This document shows positions 31,878-40,525 of a stretch of DNA of 64,000 nucleotides, piece by piece. The stretch lies in the NCBI GenBank assembly GCA_904420175.1, contig CAJFUF010000009.1, forward strand, positions 18,385 to 82,384, written 5' to 3'. The position numbers and the translations under genes were made by a program. The notes below the pieces were generated by a model. That model searched no databases. It worked only from the letters and a program-made list of their open reading frames with translations, and was not told the DNA's origin. The DNA comes from Candidatus Schneewindia gallinarum (lineage in GTDB: Bacteria; Bacillota; Clostridia; Oscillospirales; Ruminococcaceae). Positions within the stretch are counted from its first letter, which is position 1, and each line of letters begins with the position of its first letter.

Positions 31878-31904
31878 TTAGCACTCTATATATATGAGTG
31901 CTAA
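31878..31904. promoter_or_regulatory. CIRCE operator (HrcA site)
   Basis: TTAGCACTC-N9-GAGTGCTAA, a perfect match to the CIRCE consensus, just downstream of the htpG -10 and thus over the transcription start. Confidence 0.97.
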
Positions 31905-31908
31905 AACT

Positions 31909-31937
31909 ATCATAATCCAATCTGTTTGGAAAATCAA
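31909..31937 (-). promoter_or_regulatory. htpG promoter
   Basis: TTGATT, 17 bases, TATGAT on the minus strand; CIRCE begins about five bases after the -10. Confidence 0.75.
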
Positions 31938-32083
31938 GGGGTGGGCGGGAAACTTTACCGTTTGTTCAAAAATTACCTGCGCCGCTTATGCAAAACGCTG
32001 AAAAAATGCCGGGGCATTGCCATGGCGGTCGAATTTTGGTAAACCGGTCATAACACCACTATTTCAGTGAGGGGGAATAAAGG

Positions 32084-32629
32084 ATGAAAAATTGTTTGCA
32101 CTGCGGGAAACCGCTGGAGGATTGGGAGACGGTCTGCAGCGGATGCGGAACGCCGGTAATCGTCCCGGAACAGACGAAGGTGTGTCCCAGCTGCGGCAAG
32201 GTGGTAAAGGCCGGCGCAGCGTTCTGTATGCAGTGCGGCCACCGGTTCGAGCAGGCGCCTCCCAAAGAGCGCATCTGCGAGGCATGCGGCGACGTGTTGG
32301 CCAATCAGACGGGCCCCTGCCCCTACTGCGGGCACACGGTGGGCACACAGTATGTCAGACCGGCACCATCCAGGCCGGTTGCCGTTCAGCCCGAGCCGGA
32401 TCCCGGCTGCATGCGGTTGTCCCGGGTGTGGAAAGTCCTCGCCTATCTTACCTGGATTGTTGGTTTTATCGGCACAATCATCCTTACGGCAGAGGCGAAT
32501 ACTTACTGGGGCGGAGAAAGCCCCACCTATGTCTTTTTTTACTACCTTGCGGCGACGGGCTTTGGCGGCCTGTTCATGCTTTCGGTCGGCGTCTTCTTCC
32601 GCGTGTTGGGGGAAAAGAACAAAAAATGA
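32084..32629 (+). CDS. Zinc-ribbon membrane protein
   Basis: A 181-residue protein with three successive CxxC-type zinc ribbons in the N-terminal 90 residues (CLHCGKPLED.CSGCG, CPSCGKVVKAG.CMQCG, CEACGDVLA.CPYCG), a Pro-rich linker, then two membrane helices (about 117-138 and 148-172). Cytosolic zinc ribbons tethered to the membrane are common in clostridia with unknown role, probably protein or nucleic-acid binding. GGGGGAATA precedes the ATG. The preceding stretch (31938-32083) has no other feature I can support. Confidence 0.8.
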   Translation: MKNCLHCGKPLEDWETVCSGCGTPVIVPEQTKVCPSCGKVVKAGAAFCMQCGHRFEQAPPKERICEACGDVLANQTGPCPYCGHTVGTQYVRPAPSRPVAVQPEPDPGCMRLSRVWKVLAYLTWIVGFIGTIILTAEANTYWGGESPTYVFFYYLAATGFGGLFMLSVGVFFRVLGEKNKK

Positions 32630-32683
32630 AGCGGCACATCCGGCTGAAACATGGTTTCATCAGGCAAACTTTTTAAAAAGGGA

Positions 32684-32717
32684 AAAGCGGGGCGCGGCGA
32701 AAGCCGCGCCCCGCTTT
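32684..32717. terminator. Bidirectional terminator, zinc-ribbon gene / cysK
   Basis: AAAGCGGGGCGCGGC / GCCGCGCCCCGCTTT with a GAAA tetraloop, between convergent genes. Confidence 0.85.
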
Positions 32718-32728
32718 GTTCGCTGCAA

Positions 32729-33658
32729 TCAGCGGTACAGGTCGGTGGACAGATACCGTTCCCCTGTGTCGGGCAGGATAACCACAATGCGCTTCCCCGC
32801 ATTCTCCGGGCGTTTTGCAAGCAGGGTTGCCGCATGCAGCGCCGCACCGGAGGAGATACCGCACAGCAGCCCCTCCGTGGTGGCAAGGGCGCGCGCTGCA
32901 CCGTAGGCCTGTTCTGTGGTGGCGGTGAGGATCTCATTTATCAGCGAGGTGTCCAGGTTCTTCGGCACAAAGTTGGAGCCGATCCCCTGGATTTTGTGCG
33001 GCCCTGCATGGCCCTCGCTTAACAGGGGGGAGTCGGCGGGCTCCACACAGACGATGTTCACGTCGGGTATTTTGGCGCGCAGGCCCCGGCCGATCCCCGT
33101 CAGAGTGCCGCCGGTTCCCGCGGCGGAAACAAAGAAGTCAATGCGGCCGTCCGTGGCGTCCAGCAACTCCTTTGCAGCGGTCTGCTCCATAAAATCAGGG
33201 TAGGCAGGGTTATCAAACTGGCCGGCGATAATACTGTCCGGATGCTCCCGGTGAATCCGCTCTGCCTCGTCCACCGCCGCCTGCATGCCGCCTGCGCCGG
33301 GCGTCAGCACCAGTTCTGCGCCAAAGGCGCGCATCAAAAGCTTGCGCTCCTCGCTTGCGGTCTCCGGCATGACCAGCACCATGCGGTATCCTTTGGACGC
33401 GCACACGGCGGCAAGGCCCACGCCTGTGTTGCCGGAGGTGGGCTCGATAATCAGGGTGTCCGGGCTGATAAGGCCCCGCTTCTCCCCATCCGCAATCAGC
33501 GCCACCGCAGCCCGGTCCTTCACACTGGAGGTGGGGTTGAAAAATTCAATCTTGGCGAGGATTTCTCCCACGCAGCCCATTTTGCGGCCGTATTTTTTCA
33601 GGTGCATCAGCGGCGTGCCGCCCACCAGCTGCTCAAAATCCGTTAAAATTGTAGACAT
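32729..33658 (-). CDS. cysK: O-acetylserine sulfhydrylase (cysteine synthase A)
   Basis: A 309-residue PLP enzyme that makes L-cysteine from O-acetylserine and sulfide. The PLP lysine lies in NPTSSVKDRAAV, the phosphate-binding loop is SAAGTGGTLTGIG, and the substrate loop is PTSGNTG. Length and order match CysK. I chose ATG at 33658, with GGAGGG seven bases upstream. It has a -10-like TATAAT at 33694-33689 but only a weak -35; no T-box or CymR site is evident. Monocistronic. Confidence 0.96.
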   Translation of the reverse strand: MSTILTDFEQLVGGTPLMHLKKYGRKMGCVGEILAKIEFFNPTSSVKDRAAVALIADGEKRGLISPDTLIIEPTSGNTGVGLAAVCASKGYRMVLVMPETASEERKLLMRAFGAELVLTPGAGGMQAAVDEAERIHREHPDSIIAGQFDNPAYPDFMEQTAAKELLDATDGRIDFFVSAAGTGGTLTGIGRGLRAKIPDVNIVCVEPADSPLLSEGHAGPHKIQGIGSNFVPKNLDTSLINEILTATTEQAYGAARALATTEGLLCGISSGAALHAATLLAKRPENAGKRIVVILPDTGERYLSTDLYR

Positions 33659-33793
33659 CAAAGGTCCCTCCTGATATGTTCTGCTTTTATTATACGCCTG
33701 TGTGAAGGGAAAAGAAAGAATTTTTACCCGTCGCTCTCTTTTCTGAACGTGCGGAATATGGTATCATAAGGACAGAGAAATGGAGGACGTGCA

Positions 33794-34477
33794 ATGCCGT
33801 TTTCAGGAAAAACGCTGGATTTTTTAATGGAAAACCGCCTGATGGATTCCAAGGCGTGGTTTCATGAACATAAGGACGTGTTCGAGCGGGAGGTGAAGGC
33901 CCCGCTGGTGGAGCTGTCGGAGGCGTTGGCCCCCACCATGCTGCGCATCGACCCGGAGATGGAAATTGCCCCGCGGGTGGGCGGAACGCTGTGCCGTGTG
34001 TGGCGGGACACCCGCTTTACGAAGGATAAGTCGCTGTTCCGCGACCACATGTGGCTGAACTTCAGCAAAAATAAAGGGGTGTTCCCGGGCTATCCCGGCT
34101 TTTTCGCAGACATCTCGCCGGACGGCTTCTCCTACGGCTGCGGCTGGTGGAGCGCGGCCCCCGCCACGATGGAGTCCATCCGCCGCCTGATTCTGGACGG
34201 GCACCCGCTGTTTTTAAAGGCACAGGAGACGTTTTTAAAACAGAAGGTGTACCGCATGGAAGGGGACAGTTACAAGCGCCCGCGGTATGTAGAGCGCCCG
34301 CCGGAGGAGATGATCTGGCTTAACCGGAAAAATCTTTCTTTTACAGCAGAAATCAAGGATTTTGACCTGATTTTTTCCGATGGCCTTGCCCGGAAACTGA
34401 AAAAGGATCTGCCGAAACTGGCGGACATCTACCGGTTCCTGTGCTTTGCAAAACAGAACGAAAAAAGCGGGCGGTAG
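33794..34477 (+). CDS. DUF2461 family protein
   Basis: A 227-residue protein matching DUF2461 (FLMENRLMDSKAWFHEHKDVFEREVKAPLVEL, DPEMEIAPRVGGTLCRVWRDTRFTKDKSLFRDHMWLNF). The conserved RDTRFxxDKxxY/F segment is typical. The family is widespread but uncharacterised, a predicted cytosolic alpha/beta protein without membrane segments. ATGGAGGACG lies upstream of the ATG. It sits alone just before the hydrogenase operon on the same strand, but that operon has its own promoter, so a link is not implied. Confidence 0.87.
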   Translation: MPFSGKTLDFLMENRLMDSKAWFHEHKDVFEREVKAPLVELSEALAPTMLRIDPEMEIAPRVGGTLCRVWRDTRFTKDKSLFRDHMWLNFSKNKGVFPGYPGFFADISPDGFSYGCGWWSAAPATMESIRRLILDGHPLFLKAQETFLKQKVYRMEGDSYKRPRYVERPPEEMIWLNRKNLSFTAEIKDFDLIFSDGLARKLKKDLPKLADIYRFLCFAKQNEKSGR

Positions 34478-34490
34478 ACCGGAAATTTAC

Positions 34491-34510
34491 ATTGTTAATT
34501 CGTTGACAAT
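34491..34510. promoter_or_regulatory. Rex operator in the hydrogenase promoter
   Basis: TTGTTAA-N4-TTGACAA, flanked by A/T, is one mismatch from the clostridial Rex consensus TTGTTAA-N4-TTAACAA. It overlaps the -35 element, so bound Rex should block RNA polymerase. Confidence 0.85.
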
Positions 34511-34531
34511 GAAGGTTGTATCCGGTACAAT
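34503..34531 (+). promoter_or_regulatory. Hydrogenase operon promoter
   Basis: TTGACA, 17 bases, TACAAT: near-consensus, with a predicted start near 34538 and the Rex site over the -35. Confidence 0.88.
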
Positions 34532-34588
34532 AAAGATTGTGAATGAATGGCTAATCGCCATGGATAAGAAGGAAGGATGGGTAGGTAT

Positions 34589-34834
34589 ATGGACATCACG
34601 ATTTGCATCGGCAGCTCCTGTCACTTAAAGGGTTCCCGGGACATCGTACGCAGCTTTGAAAGGCTGGTGGCTGCGAACGGACTGGAGAACAAGGTGACGC
34701 TGAAGGGGTCCTTCTGCCAGGGCCTGTGTGCCAAGCACGGCGTCTGTGTCGCAGTGGGGGATCAGAAGTACTCGGTTATTCCGGCGGAGGCGGAGCAGTT
34801 CTTTCTGGACACCGTCCTTCCGCAGGTCAAATAG
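34589..34834 (+). CDS. Thioredoxin-like [2Fe-2S] ferredoxin subunit (NuoE-like)
   Basis: An 81-residue protein. CIGSSCHLKGS and CQGLCAKHGVCV give the four-cysteine pattern of thioredoxin-fold [2Fe-2S] ferredoxins (NuoE C-terminal type). Such small proteins commonly open clostridial hydrogenase operons and probably carry electrons. I chose ATG at 34589, matching the usual start of the family just before the first cysteine motif; ATG at 34577 is possible. First gene of a four-gene operon with two [FeFe]-hydrogenase-like proteins and a PP2C-type phosphatase, an order resembling the hfs cluster described in Thermoanaerobacterium. Confidence 0.85.
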   Translation: MDITICIGSSCHLKGSRDIVRSFERLVAANGLENKVTLKGSFCQGLCAKHGVCVAVGDQKYSVIPAEAEQFFLDTVLPQVK

Positions 34835-34846
34835 GAGGATAGAGCA

Positions 34847-36559
34847 ATGAGTGTTATCGGTTTAAAGAAGGCGGACTGCAAAAACTGCTACCGCTGTTTA
34901 AAGGTGTGCCCTGTCAAATCCATCACGTTTGAAAACGACCGCGCGGAGATCATGCCGTACGAGTGTATCCAGTGCGGCCACTGCCTGGAGGCTTGCCCCC
35001 AGAACGCCAAAAAGCTGCACAGCGATAAGACAAAGGTGCTGGAGCTGCTTGCAGGGGACAAGAAGGTGTATGTCTCGCTGGCCCCGTCCTTCCATGCCGG
35101 CTTTGACTTTGAGGAGGAAGGGCAGGTTGTCACCGGCCTGTTAAAGCTGGGCTTTGCCGGCGTGGACGAGACGGTGACCGGCGCCGCGCTGGTGTCCAAG
35201 GCCTATGCCGACATCTTGAAAGAGCACAGCATGGACAATGCCCTGACCACCTGCTGCCCCGCCATCAACAACCTGGTGGAGCGGCACTATCCGGAACTGA
35301 CCAAATACCTCCTGCCCGTCATCACCCCCATGGTGGCGGATGCGCGTTACATAAAGGAGCAGCACGGCCGCCAGAACTGCAAGGTTGTGTTCATCGGCCC
35401 GTGCATTGCCAAAATCGGGGAGAAGGACGACCCCATGTACTCCGGCGATGTGGACGCCGTGCTCACCTTTGAGGAGGTGAGCGAGTGGTTCGACAGCAAA
35501 GGCATTGTACTGAGGGATCTGGAGCCCACCCCGTTTATGGGCGACGCCAACGGCATCCACCGCAGCTACCCCATTACGGACGGCATTGTCGGTTCCGTGA
35601 ACCACTTCGGCGGCTACGGCGATTACGATGCGCTGAAAATCAGCGGTGTGGACGAGTGTATCGACGTGCTGAAAGCCATCCGCGACGGGCAGCTTCACAA
35701 CGCGTTTATTGAAATTAACGCCTGTAAGGGCGGCTGTGTGTACGGCCCGGTGGTGGGGGAAAACAAGCGCAAGCGTTTCCAGGCCACCATCGCCATTGAG
35801 AAATACGCAAAGAAGGAAGATGCTTCGCCCCTGCCGGAGATTGGCTTCTCCATGAAGAAGCAGTACATTGACAAGAAGCACAAGGAGGAGATGCCCACGG
35901 AGGAGCAGATCCGCGAAATCCTCAGAAAGACGGGCAAAAATACCCCGGAGGATGAGCGCAACTGCGGCTTCTGCGGCTATCCCACCTGCCGCGATAAGGC
36001 CATCGCCGTGTTCCAGAACAAGGCGAAGCTGGCCATGTGCCTGCCGTATATGAGCGAGCTGTCCAACTCCATGAGTAACGTGATTCTGGAGGAGACGCCC
36101 AACATGATCATCGCTGTGGACAGCGAGCTGAAAATTGTGGAGTTCAACCAGGCGGCGCAGGACGCGTTCGGCCTGACCCGGCCGGAGGCCCTGCAGAAAT
36201 ACATCTACGAGGTGATGGACAGCTCCGCATTTGAGGCGGTGCTGGAGACGGGCGAAAACATCACGGACCGCAAAGTCAGCTACCAGCATCTCGGCATTGT
36301 CACCCTGCAGAACATCACCTATGTGCCGGAGCACAATCTGGTCATCGGCGTGTTTAAGGACATCACCTCGGACGAGCAGCAGCAGGAGCACATGTACAAG
36401 CTGCGCAGCGATACCATGGACATGGCACAGAAGGTGATTGACAAGCAGATGATGGTCGCACAGGAGATTGCAAGCCTTCTGGGTGAGACCACGGCGGAGA
36501 CGAAGGTGACCCTGACCAAGCTGAAGGACATGATTGTCTATGACGAACAGGGGGAGTAG
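34847..36559 (+). CDS. PAS-containing, probably sensory [FeFe]-hydrogenase-like protein
   Basis: A 570-residue protein. Order: two [4Fe-4S] ferredoxin motifs (CKNCYRCLKVCP, CIQCGHCLEACP; residues 11-60), an H-cluster domain with TTCCPA, GPCIAKIGE and NACKGGCVYGP (about 100-320), a further Cys motif CGFCGYPTC (about 380-390), and a PAS domain (about 415-505, EETPNMIIAVDSELKIVEFNQAA). A short coiled tail ends the protein. The H-cluster cysteines are kept, but the PAS domain marks the sensory HydS-type group rather than a bulk catalyst. It is directly followed (4-base gap) by a SpoIIE/PP2C-type phosphatase, a likely output partner. It probably senses H2 or redox state. Confidence 0.9.
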   Translation: MSVIGLKKADCKNCYRCLKVCPVKSITFENDRAEIMPYECIQCGHCLEACPQNAKKLHSDKTKVLELLAGDKKVYVSLAPSFHAGFDFEEEGQVVTGLLKLGFAGVDETVTGAALVSKAYADILKEHSMDNALTTCCPAINNLVERHYPELTKYLLPVITPMVADARYIKEQHGRQNCKVVFIGPCIAKIGEKDDPMYSGDVDAVLTFEEVSEWFDSKGIVLRDLEPTPFMGDANGIHRSYPITDGIVGSVNHFGGYGDYDALKISGVDECIDVLKAIRDGQLHNAFIEINACKGGCVYGPVVGENKRKRFQATIAIEKYAKKEDASPLPEIGFSMKKQYIDKKHKEEMPTEEQIREILRKTGKNTPEDERNCGFCGYPTCRDKAIAVFQNKAKLAMCLPYMSELSNSMSNVILEETPNMIIAVDSELKIVEFNQAAQDAFGLTRPEALQKYIYEVMDSSAFEAVLETGENITDRKVSYQHLGIVTLQNITYVPEHNLVIGVFKDITSDEQQQEHMYKLRSDTMDMAQKVIDKQMMVAQEIASLLGETTAETKVTLTKLKDMIVYDEQGE

Positions 36560-36562
36560 CGC

Positions 36563-37735
36563 GTGGGAATTTATGTTGACGTAGGCTACAAAAGCTTCAA
36601 TAAATTCGGCGAGGAGCTGTGCGGCGACAATGTGGAGATTGTCCGCACCGACCACTCGGTTATCATGGTGCTGGCGGACGGCCTCGGCAGCGGGGTCAAG
36701 GCTAACATCCTGTCCACCCTGACAAGTAAAATCATTGCCACCATGCTGAAGGAAGGGGCCCGTGTGGAGGACGCGGCGGAAACCGTGGCCGCCACCCTGC
36801 CCATCTGCAAGGTGCGCCATCTGGCCTACTCCACCTTCTCCATTCTGGAGATATTCGACACTGGGGATGTGTATCTCGTGGAGTTTGACAGCCCGTCCTG
36901 CGTGTTTGTGCGCGACGGCAAAATTATGGAAATCCCCTTCGAGCCGCGCACCATGGGCGGGAAGTCCGTCAAGGAGGCGCGTTTCCAGACCACCAAGGAC
37001 GACGTGTTCGCCATCTTCAGCGACGGCGTGGTGTTCGCCGGTGTGGGCGGCGTGATGAACTTTGGCTTCCAGTGGGAGAATGCGGCGGAGCATATCCGCA
37101 GCAGCGTCGCGACAGAGCGGACGGCAGCCCGGATTGCCCACAGCCTGTCCCTTGTGTGTGAAAGCCTGTTTGCAGGCCATCCGGGGGACGACACCACGGT
37201 CATGGTGGCCAAAATCTGTGCGGAAAAAACCGTCAACCTGTTCTCCGGCCCGCCGGAGGACAAGGAGAAGGACCCGGAACTGGTTCACGACTTCATGATG
37301 GGCCGCGGCAAGCGGGTGGTATGCGGCGGCAGCAGCGCCAACATCATCAGCCGGGTACTGAACCGGCCGATTACCACCAGCCTTGACTACACCGATCCGG
37401 ACGTGCCGCCCATGGCGCACATCGACGGGATGGATCTGGTGACGGAGGGTGTGTTGACGCTTAGCAAAACGGTGGATATTTTAAAACAGTTCCAGCAGAA
37501 CCAGACCACCTACACGGATTTCAAAACCCTTGACAACGGCGGCCCGGCGGAGACGCTGGCAAAGCTGCTGCTGGAGGACTGCACCAACCTGAACCTGTTT
37601 GTGGGCCGTGCCATCAACCCCGCCCATCAAAATCCCGGCCTGCCCATGGATTTAAGCATTAAACTGCGCATCATCGAAAACCTGATGGAAGTGATGAGGG
37701 CTCTCGGCAAGACAGTTTCTATCAAGTATTATTAA
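36563..37735 (+). CDS. SpoIIE/PP2C-family phosphatase of the hydrogenase operon
   Basis: A 390-residue protein. Residues ~1-215 form a SpoIIE-type PP2C domain with metal-binding acidic residues in VIMVLADGLGSGVKAN and FAIFSDGVVFAG, and HPGDDTTVMVAKI near the end. The C-terminal ~165 residues are an extension of unknown fold. Ser/Thr phosphatases of this kind act on anti-sigma or anti-anti-sigma proteins or similar phosphoproteins. It starts at GTG (36563) four bases after the sensory hydrogenase. The target is unknown; no STAS or kinase gene lies in the operon. Confidence 0.85.
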   Translation: MGIYVDVGYKSFNKFGEELCGDNVEIVRTDHSVIMVLADGLGSGVKANILSTLTSKIIATMLKEGARVEDAAETVAATLPICKVRHLAYSTFSILEIFDTGDVYLVEFDSPSCVFVRDGKIMEIPFEPRTMGGKSVKEARFQTTKDDVFAIFSDGVVFAGVGGVMNFGFQWENAAEHIRSSVATERTAARIAHSLSLVCESLFAGHPGDDTTVMVAKICAEKTVNLFSGPPEDKEKDPELVHDFMMGRGKRVVCGGSSANIISRVLNRPITTSLDYTDPDVPPMAHIDGMDLVTEGVLTLSKTVDILKQFQQNQTTYTDFKTLDNGGPAETLAKLLLEDCTNLNLFVGRAINPAHQNPGLPMDLSIKLRIIENLMEVMRALGKTVSIKYY

Positions 37736-37749
37736 GAAAGGGGTAAACG

Positions 37750-39186
37750 ATGTCTACCTTAGTTAGCTTTACAAGCGACGCCCGGTACCTGAAGCAGAAG
37801 GTGCTGAAAAAGGTGGCGGAGCTTGCCTTTGCGGGAAAGCTTGAGCAGAAGAAGGACAAAATTCCTTATGAGATTATCCCGGGGATGACGCCCCACTTCC
37901 GCTGCTGTGTCTATAAGGAGAGGGAGATCATCCGCGAGCGGGTCATTCTCGCCAGCGGCGGCCCCAAGGATGCACAGGATAACCAGCTGGTCTCCGTCAT
38001 CCAGTCCGCCTGTGAGGGGTGCCCCATCAACCGCTTCCGCGTGACGGAGAACTGCCAGAAGTGCATGGCCAAGCACTGCATTGCGGCCTGCCCCTTCGGC
38101 GCCATTTCCATCACCGGCGCAGGCGCCTATATCGACCAGAGCAAATGTAAGGAATGCGGCCGCTGTGCGGCGGCCTGCCCCTACAGCGCCATAACGGATA
38201 CCATCCGCCCCTGTAAGCGCAGCTGCCCGGCAGACGCCATCACCATGGATGAAAACAAGCTGTGCGTCATTAAGGAGGATAAGTGCATCGGCTGCGGCGC
38301 GTGTGTGGCGGCCTGCCCCTTCGGCGCCCTGTCCGATACCTCCAAAATGGTGGACGTCATTGAGGCCATTAAGTCCGGGGAGGAGCTTTGGGCTGTATTT
38401 GCCCCTTCCATTGAAGGGCAGTTCGGCCCCCAGATTACCATTCCCATGATTAAGGATGCGCTGCTGCGCGCGGGCTTTGCCCATGTGCAGGAGGTGGCCG
38501 TGGGCGCCGACGCCGTGGCTCAGCATGAGGCGGAGGAGCTGCTGGAAAACAAGAAGCTTGGCCGCAAGATGACCACTTCCTGCTGCCCGGCCTTCGTCAA
38601 CCTGATTGAAAAGCATTACCCGACCCTTGCGCCGCTTATCTCCCATACGGTCTCGCCCATGCAGGCAATTGGCCGGTACATCAAAAGCCAGGACAGGGAC
38701 GCCAAGGTGGTGTTCCTCGGCCCCTGTATTGCCAAAAAAGGGGAGGCGGCCCGCTACCCGGAGGATGTCGACTATGTGCTGACCTTTGAGGAAATCGCGG
38801 CGCTGCTTGGTGCAAAGGATATTGAGTTTGACAAGACCATCACCGGCGATTCCGACGCCAGCGTATTCGGCCGCGGCTTCATGGCGGGCGGCGGCGTCGG
38901 CAAGGCCGTCGTCACCGCCTATGAGGACCTGCCCGGCAGTGAGGGACTGCCGGTGTCCTGTGCAAGCTGCGCAGGCGGCGCGGAGTGTAAAAAGGCATTG
39001 ACCCTTTTGAAGGCAGGTAAAATGATGGAGGATATTTTGGAAGGCATGGCCTGCCCCAGCGGCTGCGTCAGCGGTCCCGCGGCCATTCTGCCGCCGCAGC
39101 GCAGAAAGCCTGCCGCCCCGGATTCGCCCCATCCTAACGCCACGCTTGAGAAGTTCGACTTCTCCAAGGTGGATATGACGAAATAA
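37750..39186 (+). CDS. [FeFe]-hydrogenase, probably catalytic
   Basis: A 478-residue protein. The N-terminal half has several ferredoxin-type Cys motifs (CQKCMAKHCIAACP, CKECGRCAAACP, CIGCGACVAACP). The H-cluster domain has the three canonical blocks TTSCCPAF, LGPCIAKKGE and EGMACPSGCVSGPA, which bind the [4Fe-4S]-2Fe centre. It reversibly reduces protons to H2 with electrons from ferredoxin, disposing of reductant in fermentation. It is the last gene of the Rex-controlled operon. The HydEFG maturases needed to build the active site are not in this window. The P3 motif is slightly unusual (SGCVSGP rather than GGCxxGGG). Confidence 0.93.
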   Translation: MSTLVSFTSDARYLKQKVLKKVAELAFAGKLEQKKDKIPYEIIPGMTPHFRCCVYKEREIIRERVILASGGPKDAQDNQLVSVIQSACEGCPINRFRVTENCQKCMAKHCIAACPFGAISITGAGAYIDQSKCKECGRCAAACPYSAITDTIRPCKRSCPADAITMDENKLCVIKEDKCIGCGACVAACPFGALSDTSKMVDVIEAIKSGEELWAVFAPSIEGQFGPQITIPMIKDALLRAGFAHVQEVAVGADAVAQHEAEELLENKKLGRKMTTSCCPAFVNLIEKHYPTLAPLISHTVSPMQAIGRYIKSQDRDAKVVFLGPCIAKKGEAARYPEDVDYVLTFEEIAALLGAKDIEFDKTITGDSDASVFGRGFMAGGGVGKAVVTAYEDLPGSEGLPVSCASCAGGAECKKALTLLKAGKMMEDILEGMACPSGCVSGPAAILPPQRRKPAAPDSPHPNATLEKFDFSKVDMTK

Positions 39187-39292
39187 ATTCCTGTACGCTG
39201 TACTGCGCCGTCCTGCTGGAACCGGCAGGTGTGCCATGGGGCCATCCGCCCTGTGTACAGGCGGCCGGGCTGAAGCCCCCTGTGGAAACTGA

Positions 39293-39898
39293 AAACAGGA
39301 TAAAAGAGAGGCGCCCACCGTTTCACCCTATACGGAAATCCGCAGGGTGAGGGAGCAGACGGAGCGCCTGATTGTCCTTGCCCCCTATATGGACACCCTG
39401 CGGCCCGGAAGGGGCATGGCGGACGTCCTGCCGGAGGCGCTGAAGGCGGCCGGCGCGCAGGGGGTTGTCATCAACCACTGCGAGAAACCGATGACGCTGA
39501 CGGCAATCAGACAGACCATTGAGCGCGCAAGGGAGCTGGATCTTATCAGCTTTGTCTGTGCGGACACCCTGGCGGAAGCGCAGGCGGTGGCACACTTTTC
39601 ACCGGACATCATCAATCCGGAGCCGACCGACTTAATCGGAAGCAGCAACGAGCGGGACATGGACTACGTGTTTGAGTCCATCCGCCTGATTAAGGAAATC
39701 AACCCCAACATCCTGGTGGAGCAGGCCGCCGGCATCTCCAGCGGTCAGCAGGTGTACGAGCTGATCTCTGCAGGGGCGGAGGCGACGGGCGCCGCATCCG
39801 GGATTGTCACGGCGGAGGATCCGCTGAAAATGGTGGACGAGATGGTCCGAATGGTAATGCAGGCACGTGAAGACAGGAAAATGAGGAAGATAGTATGA
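39293..39898 (+). pseudogene. N-terminally truncated archaeal-type triosephosphate isomerase
   Basis: The frame from 39293 encodes VLPEALKAAGAQGVVINHCEKPMTL and ADTLAEAQAVAHFSPDIINPEP, matching the archaeal-type TIM found in some Firmicutes, including the active-site His-Glu region (NHCEKP) and AAGISSGQQVYE phosphate-loop area. Homology already covers SPYTEIRRVREQTERLIVL, but no ATG, GTG or TTG lies upstream of GTG 39347, and a TGA closes the frame at 39290. The ~40-50 residues with strand 1 and the catalytic Lys (N-x-K) are missing. I treat it as a remnant or an atypical protein that starts at 39347. It is coupled to yjbQ by an ATGA overlap. The gap 39187-39292 holds no recognisable N-terminus. 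Confidence 0.65.
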
Positions 39899-40392
39899 AA
39901 TTACACAGAGAAACGCTTCATGTACAGTCAACCGGAACGCGTCCAACGTTCCACATGATCACCGACGAGGTGAAACAGGCGGTCAAAAACTCGGGGATTC
40001 TCAACGGCATCTGCGTTGTCTATTCCCATCACACAACCTGCTCCGTCATGATTCAGGAATGCTCGTTTGACAAGACCTACACCGGGCTGGAATACCTGCA
40101 GCAGGACCTTGTGGATGTGTTCGAGTCCATCATTCCAACCTGCCGGAAGGAGGGCCAGTACATGCATCCGGGCCCCGAGCTGACGGAATTTTCCGCCCGG
40201 CACGGGGAGGACAAGCCGCAGACCCTGAATACGGACGGGCACCTGCGCTCGGTGTTCCTCGGCAGAAGCGAAACCGTCGTCATTGCCGACGGGCAGCTGG
40301 ATCTCGGCCAGTTCGGCCATATCTATTTTGTCGATCTGGATCAGACCTGCGCACGGCAGCGGGAAATTCAGGTTCAAATCATCGGGGAATAA
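39895..40392 (+). CDS. yjbQ: YjbQ/UPF0047 family protein
   Basis: A 165-residue protein. Conserved blocks YSHHTTCSVMIQE and NTDGHLRSVFLGRSETVVIADGQLDLG are the YjbQ signature. Escherichia coli YjbQ was reported to have low thiamin-phosphate-synthase activity, but the true role is unclear. It overlaps the truncated TIM gene by four bases (ATGA). No signal peptide or membrane helix is visible; cytosolic. Confidence 0.9.
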   Translation: MKLHRETLHVQSTGTRPTFHMITDEVKQAVKNSGILNGICVVYSHHTTCSVMIQECSFDKTYTGLEYLQQDLVDVFESIIPTCRKEGQYMHPGPELTEFSARHGEDKPQTLNTDGHLRSVFLGRSETVVIADGQLDLGQFGHIYFVDLDQTCARQREIQVQIIGE

Positions 40393-40455
40393 CCTTTCTG
40401 CGCGCCTCCCCGCACCTGCCGGCCCGTACACCCATCCGGCCCTGGGGGAGATGGC

Positions 40456-40484
40456 TTTGCCTTTTGCGGAATTTGTGCTATAAT
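40456..40484 (+). promoter_or_regulatory. Promoter of the LysM protein gene
   Basis: TTTGCC, 17 bases, TATAAT; good -10, weaker -35. Confidence 0.6.
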
Positions 40485-40525
40485 GGCTAACAACGTCATG
40501 AAAGTATAAAGGGGAACCAGAGCGT

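Noticed and set aside
35141-37420. 759-residue minus-strand ORF over the hydrogenase operon
   Set aside because: Antisense to clearly conserved hydrogenase and phosphatase genes; no independent signals.
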